A DNA stretch of 63,275 nt from contig NZ_FZTC01000024.1 in assembly GCF_900200035.1 (NCBI RefSeq), positions 1 to 63,275 on the forward strand, in the 5' to 3' direction. This DNA comes from Klebsiella grimontii. Its GTDB lineage: Bacteria; Pseudomonadota; Gammaproteobacteria; Enterobacterales; Enterobacteriaceae. This document shows positions 54,352 through 61,366 of the stretch, piece after piece. The notes beneath the pieces are model-generated. The model ran no database searches and was not told where the DNA came from. It saw only the letters and a list, made by a program, of their open reading frames with translations. The position numbers were made by a program, and so were the translations under genes. Position 1 is the first letter of the stretch. Each line of letters opens with the position of its first letter.

Positions 54352-54543
54352 TCATTTCTGCGGTTTGCTGTCTGCTTCTCCTGCCTCCTTTACCAGCATC
54401 ATTTTTTCCTGATTTTTAAAGAACATCACCCGTTGAGTTTCGGGAGCCGCGGTTTTGACGTTTGCGGGAACCGGCTGCGATATTCCCGATGGTATAAACT
54501 TCACCCGTTTGAGAACCTTCGCCGCAAGGGCGTCAACGAGCAC
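54352..54543 (-). CDS. Small leader-like ORF, paralogue of 51130-51312 frame
   Basis: A 63-residue frame ([20 protein letters not shown] then [12 protein letters not shown]) whose first half is nearly the same as the frame at 51130-51312, while the second half differs completely (FFKNQEKMMLVKEAGEAD). It lies in repeat block D, upstream of the 54261 gene. The shared first half could be a conserved peptide or just conserved DNA. Confidence 0.42.
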   Translation of the reverse strand: MLVDALAAKVLKRVKFIPSGISQPVPANVKTAAPETQRVMFFKNQEKMMLVKEAGEADSKPQK

Positions 54544-54975
54544 GGCCCGGTGCAGATGTCCGGGGTGAGCGGGAAATTTTTTTCGGTCTAATGGCGCGAA
54601 GCGGAATGACCGGGGAAAATTTATTGCGAAAGGAGAAGCCGCCCCTGGACAGCCAGGCGGGTTGTGGTTGTCTCAGCCCAGGCGAAAGGGGCTTAACCGG
54701 GTGATGCACCAGGAGCGGAACAGAGCAGGGACCCGCCGCAACGTCGGAGCGCGGCACGCGAAACGGCGGTGCGCCTTACAGCCCGGCGGCCGTTGTTTTT
54801 CGACGGGGTGCAGGGAGCGCAGGCCACGGCGCGACAGGGCGGCGCCTCCGGAACGGAGGCAGCAAGCCGGCTGTTGATGTTGCGTCATGGGATGGAAACC
54901 CGCTGCCCGAAGGGCCGGGCAGAGACGGCGCAGCTGGCTCTGTGCGAAGCATGACAGCCCGCCCGGACGCCCGTA
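54426..54975. repeat. Leading-region repeat block D
   Basis: Direct copy of block C (51190-51725). It contains the imperfect AT-rich hairpin with arms 54574-54588 (AAATTTTTTTCGGTC) and 54608-54622 (GACCGGGGAAAATTT), the ACCCGCCGCAACGTCGG word and the GGCGCCTCCGGAACGGAGGC stem. Non-coding apart from the small leader frame. Confidence 0.85.
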
Positions 54976-54990
54976 GCGAAAGCGGGAGCG
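54544..54990. other. Non-coding stretch upstream of 54543
   Basis: These 447 bases are occupied by repeat D and hold no convincing gene. Plus-strand frames in the GC-rich part echo the matching frames in block C and are explained by the repeat itself. Confidence 0.55.
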
Positions 54991-55308
54991 TCAGGAACGG
55001 AAATGTTTTTCTTTTCTGTACAGCGCAACGCTGTACCAGGCTGAACTCAGGAAAGCAAAAACGTTAATCACCACTCTTAATTCGTCCCCCGGTTCTTTCC
55101 CCTTCAGCATCATCGTCATGATGACGCCGGCAACGATAATCCACGCAACGCCACTCCAGAGACGCATCTTATCCGCCACTACGTTCATCAGGATGAAAGC
55201 AACGGCCAGGATTGCCCCCCATAATGCGAGCAGCGGCTGAATCGGGTTATACAAAAGGTTAATACCGGTAAACAGAGCAACAACAGCAAACATGACTGAC
55301 ATACGCAT
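54991..55308 (-). CDS. Hypothetical membrane protein
   Basis: A 105-residue protein from ATG 55308, behind AAAGGAAAAAGT. Four hydrophobic helices (about 4-18, 27-44, 51-67 and 79-94) and a short basic tail (ALYRKEKHFRS). It lies just upstream (in transcript terms downstream) of the 81-residue gene. It resembles small multi-helix inner-membrane proteins; no family is known. Confidence 0.55.
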   Translation of the reverse strand: MRMSVMFAVVALFTGINLLYNPIQPLLALWGAILAVAFILMNVVADKMRLWSGVAWIIVAGVIMTMMLKGKEPGDELRVVINVFAFLSSAWYSVALYRKEKHFRS

Positions 55309-55336
55309 ACTTTTTCCTTTCACTGTACCACTCTCC

Positions 55337-55582
55337 TTAGCCTTCTTCCGGCTTCTGGTATTCAGGTGCATTTGCGCGCGGCAGCTGCTGGCTGTTCAGC
55401 CTGTGAACACGCAATCTCTCCCGAATATATTCCCGGAGATGCTCAGGCTGTTCGCGCTCAACGAGTTCGTGCACAACAGGCTTGTTCATACGCTCCTGCC
55501 ATGCGACGGCAGCGGCCGCTTTATCGACGGAGACTTTGTCCTGTTCGTCTTTTGAGAATGAGGCAATATTCCATTTTGACAT
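55337..55582 (-). CDS. Hypothetical small soluble protein
   Basis: An 81-residue, mostly helical protein: [41 protein letters not shown], then [19 protein letters not shown]. It has many charged residues and no cysteines. It lies 28 bases upstream of the membrane-protein gene. Function is unknown. Confidence 0.58.
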   Translation of the reverse strand: MSKWNIASFSKDEQDKVSVDKAAAAVAWQERMNKPVVHELVEREQPEHLREYIRERLRVHRLNSQQLPRANAPEYQKPEEG

Positions 55583-55641
55583 ATGTTTCAGCCCTCATGG
55601 TTACAGAACGATTTACCAGATAGCACGCCCTTTCGTCGAAC

Positions 55642-55962
55642 CTATCGACCAGTAACGGAGAGAGCGTGTGCGGCGCCGCGGGCGCGGCGAAACGCCTCTC
55701 CGGCAGGCGCAGCCTGCCCGGGTTTTCGCGCGGGCTGACAGGCGTCCTCCTGCCCGACACCTGTCATCATGCTTACTGGCCTTTCACCCTGAAAGATGAA
55801 ATGACCGCCGGGATACACGGCACACTGACAGGTCATATATTCGCAGATTTCATCCATGACCTGCGCGGTGGTCAGTTCCCGCTGCCCGGCATCACGGCGG
55901 CGTGCATTAATCAGGGCTTTGTACTGACGCAGGATATCGCGGCTTTGTGGTGCAAGTTTCAT
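55642..55962 (-). CDS. Hypothetical protein adjacent to ardA
   Basis: A 106-residue protein from ATG 55962, with TAAGGAGAAAATGT ahead. The first part (MKLAPQSRDILRQYKALINARRRDAGQRELTTAQVMDEICEYM) is helical; two cysteines in CQC follow; the C-terminal 30 residues are GC-biased (RARGAAHALSVTGR) and may not be structured. It lies just downstream of ardA in a leftward operon. No family is recognised. Confidence 0.55.
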   Translation of the reverse strand: MKLAPQSRDILRQYKALINARRRDAGQRELTTAQVMDEICEYMTCQCAVYPGGHFIFQGERPVSMMTGVGQEDACQPARKPGQAAPAGEAFRRARGAAHALSVTGR

Positions 55963-56004
55963 ACATTTTCTCCTTAACCGGCGGGTTTCCCCGCCGGGCA
56001 TCAT

Positions 56005-56511
56005 TCAGTTTCTGAAGACATAGCCGCCCTGAAACACATACCCGCTGCTGAATAAATCCCGCGCGTATGCCTCATAATCGAAATACACGCGCAGGGATTC
56101 GGGCACGTCATTTAACAGGCCGTTGTCCTCCACAAAGCCATAAGCAAAATCTTCCTCGCTTTCCGCCTCGCCGTAATACGCGTCATCAAAGGCATCATAG
56201 TCACACTCGCCGGTATATTCCGCCCAGGCCACAAACGCGACGGCGCGCCCTTCATCCTGCGCCTGCCGGAATGCCTCTATAAATGCCCAGTTCACAGACG
56301 ATTCAGAGGCAAACGGGGAAGGAATACCTTCCCAGTCCTGAAACATCAGTTCGGGGTCATCCTCACCGGCGTGCAGCGTCCGGCAGGCGTCATAAAACGC
56401 GTCTTCGTCGTCAAAATCGGTTAAATCAAACCATTTACCAAAAATGCTGCCGCAGTTGTACTGGTGATACGTGCCCACGTAGACAGCAGGAACGGTGATT
56501 GATGAATTCAT
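56005..56511 (-). CDS. ardA: ArdA antirestriction protein
   Basis: A 168-residue acidic protein of the ArdA family. PAVYVGTYHQYNCGSIFGKWFDLTDFDDEDAFYDACRTLH and PELMFQDWEGIPSPFASESSVNWAFIEAF are diagnostic. ArdA mimics bent B-DNA and blocks type I restriction enzymes. Asp and Glu are abundant (DDEDAFYDAC; EAESEEDFAYGF). ATG 56511 follows GGGAGACG. The gene lies between a hypothetical gene and the second antirestriction gene. Confidence 0.95.
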   Translation of the reverse strand: MNSSITVPAVYVGTYHQYNCGSIFGKWFDLTDFDDEDAFYDACRTLHAGEDDPELMFQDWEGIPSPFASESSVNWAFIEAFRQAQDEGRAVAFVAWAEYTGECDYDAFDDAYYGEAESEEDFAYGFVEDNGLLNDVPESLRVYFDYEAYARDLFSSGYVFQGGYVFRN

Positions 56512-56554
56512 TTTTCGTCTCCCTGCGGGGCGGTATCACCGCCCCGGTCGTTAA

Positions 56555-56983
56555 TCAGTCCAGCGCGGCGTAAATCGCATTGCATTCCGGGTGAAAAGTG
56601 ATGTGATTCCAGAGCTGGACATCACGCAGCATATAAAGGTGAGTCAGGGCCGGGTTATTGCTGTCATGGTGGGCAGCCAGACGACGGTTAACTGCCAGGC
56701 TGGTCAGAATAATGCCCGCTGCGTCGGCACTGACATAGCGGTCAAACCAGCTTTCCGTGCTGACCAGATGGACGCGGCCGCAATCGGGCATCATGTAACC
56801 GCCGCCCTCCGGTAAGCGGATGAAATGCCAGAAACCGCTGTCATGTTCCGGCATCCATTTTTTCGCCAGGGCGTACACCTGTAATTCTGCGAGCATGAAA
56901 TCAGTGCCGAACATGTACGGCATGAAGGACAGTCGGTCGGACTCTTCGACATTCAGGACAGGGCGCGTTTTCACATACTGCAT
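56555..56983 (-). CDS. klcA: KlcA/ArdB-family antirestriction protein (second copy)
   Basis: A 142-residue protein from ATG 56983 (GGAGGTTTTACC ahead): KKWMPEHDSGFWHFIRLPEGGGYMMPDCGRVHLVSTESWFDRYVSADAAGI and the end FHPECNAIYAALD match KlcA/ArdB. It parallels the first copy at 42865-43395 in the FW..., SADAAGI and HPE motifs. It forms a pair with ardA on the same strand. Confidence 0.9.
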   Translation of the reverse strand: MQYVKTRPVLNVEESDRLSFMPYMFGTDFMLAELQVYALAKKWMPEHDSGFWHFIRLPEGGGYMMPDCGRVHLVSTESWFDRYVSADAAGIILTSLAVNRRLAAHHDSNNPALTHLYMLRDVQLWNHITFHPECNAIYAALD

Positions 56984-57414
56984 GGTAAAACCTCCGTAAT
57001 CACATGGACTGCGACACCGGGCGGTGCCGTGCCTCCATAACAGACGGGCGGTCAGTCGGGAATGCAGGGGCGCAAGGGAAGCCGCAGCCTGACGCACACG
57101 GCAGACGGGAGTTGCAGGGTGAGACCGTGAATCCTGAGCGGTCGAACGACCGGAAAATCCCGGCAGACGGGAAGGAAGGACCGGGTGACCGCCGCGGCGT
57201 CAGCGAACCCTTGCATTCGCGACAGCCCGGCTAAGATGGAGGCACGGCACAGCCCGCACACGACACGGTGATAACTGAGGGGGGGCACCCAAAAGGCCCG
57301 GAAACCGGGCCAGGTGGACGCGGAGCCGGCACGGGGACATCCTTATTCGCTCTGGATCTCCGGCGCCGACAGGCAGAAAAGGGAGAGTCTCCCCTCCCCT
57401 GACGCTCCGGTCCG
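56984..57414. other. Non-coding hairpin-rich stretch upstream of klcA
   Basis: The 431 bases before the klcA start are GC-rich and hold no convincing gene. A strong stem GGCCCGG-AAA-CCGGGCC lies at 57295-57311, and several GACGGG and CCGG-rich inverted words precede it. By position it resembles repeat blocks C/D and may include a single-stranded promoter, but the sequence is not clearly homologous. Confidence 0.45.
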
Positions 57415-57840
57415 TCACACCTGAGCGTTGACGGCGCGGGCCTCTCTCACCACATCCCGTAAAACACGGCGGTCAAGCCAGCGACGGGGCGGATCGCCCG
57501 GAAAACGGAGCAGCTCAGTGATAACGCCTGCACCCTCAATATTTTCTTCCCGCTCGTTAATCAGCGTGAGCAGGACCGGGCAGAAACGCGCATTGCGTAC
57601 CAGAATGGCGTCGAGAACCAGCTCCAGCCTGTCGGTCTCGCTGTCGTCCAGCCAGTTGTCATGGTCGTACTCGTCGGCCAGCAACCGCCAGTCACCGAAA
57701 CGTCGCTCCATCAGGCGCGGAGTGGCAGACGGAACCCTTGCAGCAGCGATGCGCTTCGTATCCCGGCGCACGATTTCGCATACCCGGTCAGTAAACTCTT
57801 TCAGGAAGGCCAGCAGGTCGTCACATTCGGATTTTGTCAG
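57415..57840 (-). CDS. Hypothetical leading-region protein, start uncertain
   Basis: A frame of at least 118 codons (from GTG 57771) and likely 141 (from CTG 57840): the extension reads LTKSECDDLLAFLKEFTDRVCEIVRRD and continues with the same codon character, with AGGA a few bases before the CTG. It then reads RRDTKRIAAARVPSATPRLMERRFGDWRLLADEYDHDNWLDDSETDRLELVLD. No ATG is near. Either CTG is used or an ATG has mutated. The family is unknown. Confidence 0.5.
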   Translation of the reverse strand: MTKSECDDLLAFLKEFTDRVCEIVRRDTKRIAAARVPSATPRLMERRFGDWRLLADEYDHDNWLDDSETDRLELVLDAILVRNARFCPVLLTLINEREENIEGAGVITELLRFPGDPPRRWLDRRVLRDVVREARAVNAQV

Positions 57841-58180
57841 CCATTCCTGTGCGTAAAGGCAGACTGATACACGTACAGTCCGGCAACGCTTCGGGGCGGG
57901 GGTAAGCCTGCGCCGGGTACAGATGCAGGCGGGCAGGCGTTCCTGTCAGCCGCTGCGCGCTGGCGATCAACAGGTGCGCCCGCCCGCCACTGAGGGTCTG
58001 ACAAAGGCGGGTAGTCAGCTTCAGGATTGCGTCCGCGCTGAGCACGCCGCAGACAGCCAGCCAGCCGGGAACCTCCTGCGGAGCCACCTGTATCATACCG
58101 ACACTTTCAGGCCACCCGGACCGGCGCAGAAGACTGTCCCCGTGGCGCAGAATGAGTGCATTCAGGGTATCGTTATTCAT
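57821..58180 (-). CDS. Hypothetical leading-region protein
   Basis: A 119-residue soluble protein: MNNDTLNALILRHGDSLLRRSGWPESVGMIQVAPQEVPGWLAVCG, ending MADKIRM. It is the first gene of the leftward pair with the next one, overlapping it by about 20 bases. No known family; the AGGLSADAILKLT type helices suggest an alpha/beta fold. Confidence 0.6.
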   Translation of the reverse strand: MNNDTLNALILRHGDSLLRRSGWPESVGMIQVAPQEVPGWLAVCGVLSADAILKLTTRLCQTLSGGRAHLLIASAQRLTGTPARLHLYPAQAYPRPEALPDCTCISLPLRTGMADKIRM

Positions 58181-58233
58181 GGTTAAGCTCTCTGTCTGGA
58201 AATATCGCCCCGCAACATGGCGGGGCGGGGTCG

Positions 58234-58644
58234 TTAAGCGGCCAGTTGCAGCCGGAGCCAGTCGATATCGGCCAGCGCGTCGGCAACAGTCGGATATTGC
58301 AGGCAGACCAGCGGCCAGGCCCGTGCATCTTCCTCGCTGAGTGCCCGCCCGGCGATATTGGTCAGCTTCGCCAGCATGTCAGCCGGAACACTGATGCGGC
58401 GGGTGCTCTCCTGAATGCCCGCGTACAGGTCCTGGACAGTACGGAATGACACGCCTTCTTCGGCATGGTCGCCGGTGCCGGTCTGTCCGATCAGTTCGAG
58501 AACAATATGGGCCTCGTGCTCCGTCATGTTTTCCACCTGGGCCATCACGTCCTCTTTCGTCCAGACCAGCAGGGCGTAACGTTCTTCGTTGCCGAACATG
58601 CGTTTGAGTTTTTTGTTCAGTTCTTTGCGGGTGCCGTACAGCAT
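58234..58644 (-). CDS. DUF1380-family protein
   Basis: A 136-residue protein of the DUF1380 family: MLYGTRKELNKKLKRMFGNEERYALLVWTKEDVMAQVENMTEHEA and VSFRTVQDLYAGIQESTRRISVPADML. Members occur repeatedly in F-like leading regions, function unknown. ATG 58644 follows CGGAGAAATAACC. It lies in a leftward set with the methyltransferase. Confidence 0.85.
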   Translation of the reverse strand: MLYGTRKELNKKLKRMFGNEERYALLVWTKEDVMAQVENMTEHEAHIVLELIGQTGTGDHAEEGVSFRTVQDLYAGIQESTRRISVPADMLAKLTNIAGRALSEEDARAWPLVCLQYPTVADALADIDWLRLQLAA

Positions 58645-58690
58645 GGTTATTTCTCCGTGATCCAGTGGGGGCGGCTTTACCGCCCGGGTG

Positions 58691-58912
58691 TCAGTCCTGA
58701 AAACTTTCGTCCAGCATCAGGGCGATATTGAATGCCTCATCCATCAGGACGCTGATACGCCGCAGGCTTATTCCGGCAAGTCGCTCCGGCAGTCCGTCAT
58801 GCCGGTAGTGATACGTTTCTTCCAGCACTTTCAGGGTGGTTTTCAGGTCGCACAGGTTATTGGCCAGCCCGGCCATGTTGCGGCGCAGGGCTTTGTGTCC
58901 GCCGTAGTTCAT
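58691..58912 (-). CDS. Hypothetical small protein coupled to the methyltransferase
   Basis: A 73-residue protein from ATG 58912, which shares its A with the methyltransferase stop (TGATG). It starts MNYGGHKALRRNMAGLANN and is helical throughout (LCDLKTTLKVLEETYHYR). It is probably co-translated with the methyltransferase and may be its partner. Function is unknown. Confidence 0.62.
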   Translation of the reverse strand: MNYGGHKALRRNMAGLANNLCDLKTTLKVLEETYHYRHDGLPERLAGISLRRISVLMDEAFNIALMLDESFQD

Positions 58913-59613
58913 CACGCCGCCTCCGGGAGCCATTCATCGTTCGCCGCCGGGGTATTAACGGCCCGGTGCATGGCGGCCAGTCGTCCGGCTCCGGCTCTGT
59001 GGTACTGCGCCAGCACTTCGATGCCGATATAGCGACGTCCGGCACGGTATGCGGCGACACAGGTCGAACCGCTGCCGGCAAAGGGGTCAAGGACAATCGC
59101 CCCCGGGGCGCTGAATGACTCAATCAGCGGTTGCAGAGCCTCCACCGGTTTCTGGGTGGGATGCAGCGGATTGCCGGTATAAGGAAACGGCAGCACGTCC
59201 GGCAGCGGTTTTTCGGGTGGCACCGGGCGCCCTTTAGCGAGGACATAAGCCCCTTCATGGCAGTAGTCCACGAATCCGCGCCTGACCTTAGCGTTACGGC
59301 GGTTGGAGGAATAGGTTTTGGTGAACACAATCTGACCCACGGCGTAGAATCCTGCCGCTTTCCATGCCGCCATAAAACGATCGACGCGGTTCCAGCCATA
59401 GAAACTGACCATCAGCGCGTCTTTTTTGAGGACGCGGTACATCTCCAGCGTGGCCGGTTGCAGCCATTCGTCCGTCACATCCCCGGCAATAGCCCGTCCG
59501 GAACGGTCCTTAAAACCGACCAGGTAAGGCGGATCGGTCACAATGAGATCAACTGCGCGGTCGGGGAATCCGCGCATCACATCAATACAGTTTCCGAGAA
59601 TGAATCTGGACAT
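58912..59613 (-). CDS. DNA adenine/cytosine N-methyltransferase (YhdJ-like class)
   Basis: A 233-residue N4/N6 methyltransferase: catalytic VDLIVTDPPYLVGF (DPPY, about residues 24-30) precedes the SAM motif IVLDPFAGSGSTCVAAYRAGRRYIGIE near the C-terminus, so it is of beta class order. ATG 59613 has AGGAGTGC ahead. Orphan methyltransferases of this type in leading DNA may protect the plasmid against restriction or mark it. It is downstream of repeat block F. Confidence 0.9.
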   Translation of the reverse strand: MSRFILGNCIDVMRGFPDRAVDLIVTDPPYLVGFKDRSGRAIAGDVTDEWLQPATLEMYRVLKKDALMVSFYGWNRVDRFMAAWKAAGFYAVGQIVFTKTYSSNRRNAKVRRGFVDYCHEGAYVLAKGRPVPPEKPLPDVLPFPYTGNPLHPTQKPVEALQPLIESFSAPGAIVLDPFAGSGSTCVAAYRAGRRYIGIEVLAQYHRAGAGRLAAMHRAVNTPAANDEWLPEAA

Positions 59614-59693
59614 GGCAGCACTCCTGTAGTCAGAGGGGGCAGGAGGCATCACCGCGATACCGTTCCCTGCCGCACGCTGCCTGTTCATCGCGT

Positions 59694-59885
59694 CCGGTCA
59701 CGGGTCAGGCCGACCGTGGAATACCGCAGCCGTCAGTTTTTATGGCGGCAAGGATATGCCGCGAAAGCGGCTTGAAGGGCGTTCCTTAACGTGGCGAGGG
59801 GCTGGCGCAAAATACCAGCGGCGCCGGGCCGGAGCGGAAAAACCGCCCGTCCCGTATCAGACCGGACGCGAGACACTGGCAGCGG
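59694..59885. repeat. Leading-region repeat F, copy 1
   Basis: Direct copy of 60081-60272 at an offset of 388 bases. Shared words include GACCGTGGAATACCGCAGCC, TGCCGCGAAAGCGGCTTGAA and ATACCAGCGGCGCCGGGCC. Contains the tetraloop hairpin CCGC-GAAA-GCGG (59759-59770) and GCGGCA-AGGATA-TGCCGC. Confidence 0.85.
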
Positions 59886-60080
59886 GTGGCAGGTTCATCC
59901 CCCGCGCCGCATGGCGGTCGCGGATAAAAGCGGAGCCTGAAAAGGCGATGGCATGAGAAAGCGAAAAACCGGACCAGGTGCCCGGTCAGGAACAGGTCAG
60001 CGAGTGATATCCCGCCAGTCATTGCCCCACTCATCACACAGTAAAGGAGCATCAGGCATACCGGTGCCTGTACGCCGCGG

Positions 60081-60272
60081 CCGGTAACGGGTCAATGCCG
60101 ACCGTGGAATACCGCAGCCGTCAGTCGTTTCGACGGCGAGGCTATGCCGCGAAAGCGGCTTGAAGGCCGATCCTTAGAATGGCGAGGGACTGGCGCAAAA
60201 TACCAGCGGCGCCGGGCCGGAGCGGAAAAGCCGACCGTCCCGTGAACAGCCGGACGCGGAACACTGGCAGCG
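60081..60272. repeat. Leading-region repeat F, copy 2
   Basis: Second copy of the repeat described at 59694-59885, with the same CCGC-GAAA-GCGG hairpin at 60147-60158 and GCCGTC-N9-GACGGC just before. Differences are scattered substitutions. Confidence 0.85.
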
Positions 60273-60500
60273 TGCGAAGGAAGGATCATCAGAATACCTG
60301 TCCACAAACGCAGGGCTTAAGGCTGTGGCTAATTATGTAAGAAGGCCAGTGAGTGTTACGCAATTACCGCGCTTATATCCCCGTCCGCATTGGGCGAGGT
60401 TTTACGCGCAATTTGATAACCTGAAGGCAGAAGCCTGAGAGGCTCGGGAAGACAGGCGCCACCAAACCTGTTCTTTTTTTGTACAATCAAAAACAAAGCA

Positions 60501-60731
60501 TCAGCGATTCCGGGAGTTATCCCCGGCCACGGACAGGCCGATATATACGCCCGCCCCCCAGATAATCTGCGATAAAATGAAAACCCACTGCGGGACGTCG
60601 AACACCAGGAGCGGGAGCAGGCAGAGCGTCACAATCCCAATCATGCGACTGCCATATTTTCTGCGGACAGGTTCAGCGCTGTCCACGGGCACGCCGGCGA
60701 ACCGGAGCACATTTCTGAAGCCTGGTGACAT
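60501..60731 (-). CDS. Hypothetical small membrane protein
   Basis: A 76-residue protein from ATG 60731 with GGAGATACTC ahead. A soluble basic start (VRRKYGSRM) precedes two membrane helices (about 30-44 and 48-66). It lies divergently next to the umuD promoter. Function is unknown. Confidence 0.55.
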   Translation of the reverse strand: MSPGFRNVLRFAGVPVDSAEPVRRKYGSRMIGIVTLCLLPLLVFDVPQWVFILSQIIWGAGVYIGLSVAGDNSRNR

Positions 60732-60904
60732 GAGTATCTCCTGAAGGGATGAAAACCAGATGATATCAGTATATTACAGCATATCCGGGTCAAAGGGGCC
60801 CGGGACTCTCTTTCTGCAACCACGGCCTGTTTTCGCTCTGGCAGCAGAGCCTTAGCGATTTCGATGTGAAAGAGGCTTGCAAAAAAGCGCTGCAGATAAA
60901 ATAA

Positions 60905-60926
60905 TTACTGTATATAAATACAGTAA
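60905..60926 (+). promoter_or_regulatory. LexA (SOS) box of umuDC
   Basis: TACTGTATATAAATACAGTA contains the exact CTG-N10-CAG LexA core (60908-60923) and lies 18 bases ahead of the umuD start, so it overlaps the promoter. The operon should be repressed by host LexA and induced by DNA damage. Confidence 0.9.
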
Positions 60927-60940
60927 TAAGGAGCGAAACG

Positions 60941-61366
60941 GTGGAATTCACACCTGCAGCACTCAACCCCGGAACACTCACCCTGCCGCTTTTCACTGAA
61001 CGGTGTGCGGCCGGTTTCCCCTCTCCGGCCGCGGACTACACCGAATCGGAGCTGGACCTCAACGAATACTGCATTCGCCGGCGCCATTCGACCTATTTTG
61101 TCCGGGCCATCGGAAACTCCATGACGGATATCGGTCTTTACTCCGGTGACCTGATGGTCGTTGATAAAGCGGAAAAACCCCGGCATGGCGATATCGTCAT
61201 TGCCGAGATTGAGGGGGAGTTCACGGTTAAACGCCTTCTGCTGACCCCCCGCCCTGCCCTGCAGGCGATGAATCCGGCTTACCCTGTCCTGTATCCGGAC
61301 CCGGAGACGCTCCAGATTTTTGGCGTGGTCACCGCGTTTATTCACAAAACACGGGGCACGGACTGA
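60941..61366 (+). CDS. umuD: UmuD-like SOS mutagenesis protease
   Basis: A 141-residue UmuD: RecA-dependent self-cleavage site Ala24-Gly25 (RCAAGFPSP), catalytic Ser60 in AIGNSMTDIG and Lys97 in EFTVKRLL. UmuD' joins UmuC to form Pol V. The start is GTG 60941 behind AAGGAGCG; the LexA box lies just upstream. Stop overlaps the umuC ATG (ATGA). Plasmid-encoded umuDC also accompanies several IncF and other large plasmids. Confidence 0.93.
   Translation: MEFTPAALNPGTLTLPLFTERCAAGFPSPAADYTESELDLNEYCIRRRHSTYFVRAIGNSMTDIGLYSGDLMVVDKAEKPRHGDIVIAEIEGEFTVKRLLLTPRPALQAMNPAYPVLYPDPETLQIFGVVTAFIHKTRGTD

Larger units (their letters stand above)
59614..60500. other. Non-coding leading-region stretch with tandem repeat F
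   Basis: 887 bases without a convincing gene, between the methyltransferase and the small membrane protein. It holds two copies of a hairpin-rich repeat (59694-59885 and 60081-60272) and further stems such as CCTG...CAGG near 60420-60460. The final part before 60500 has a T-run (TTCTTTTTTTG). Confidence 0.6.

Noticed and set aside
57200..57418. 72-residue minus frame upstream of klcA
   Set aside because: Arg/Pro-rich, lies across hairpins, no RBS.
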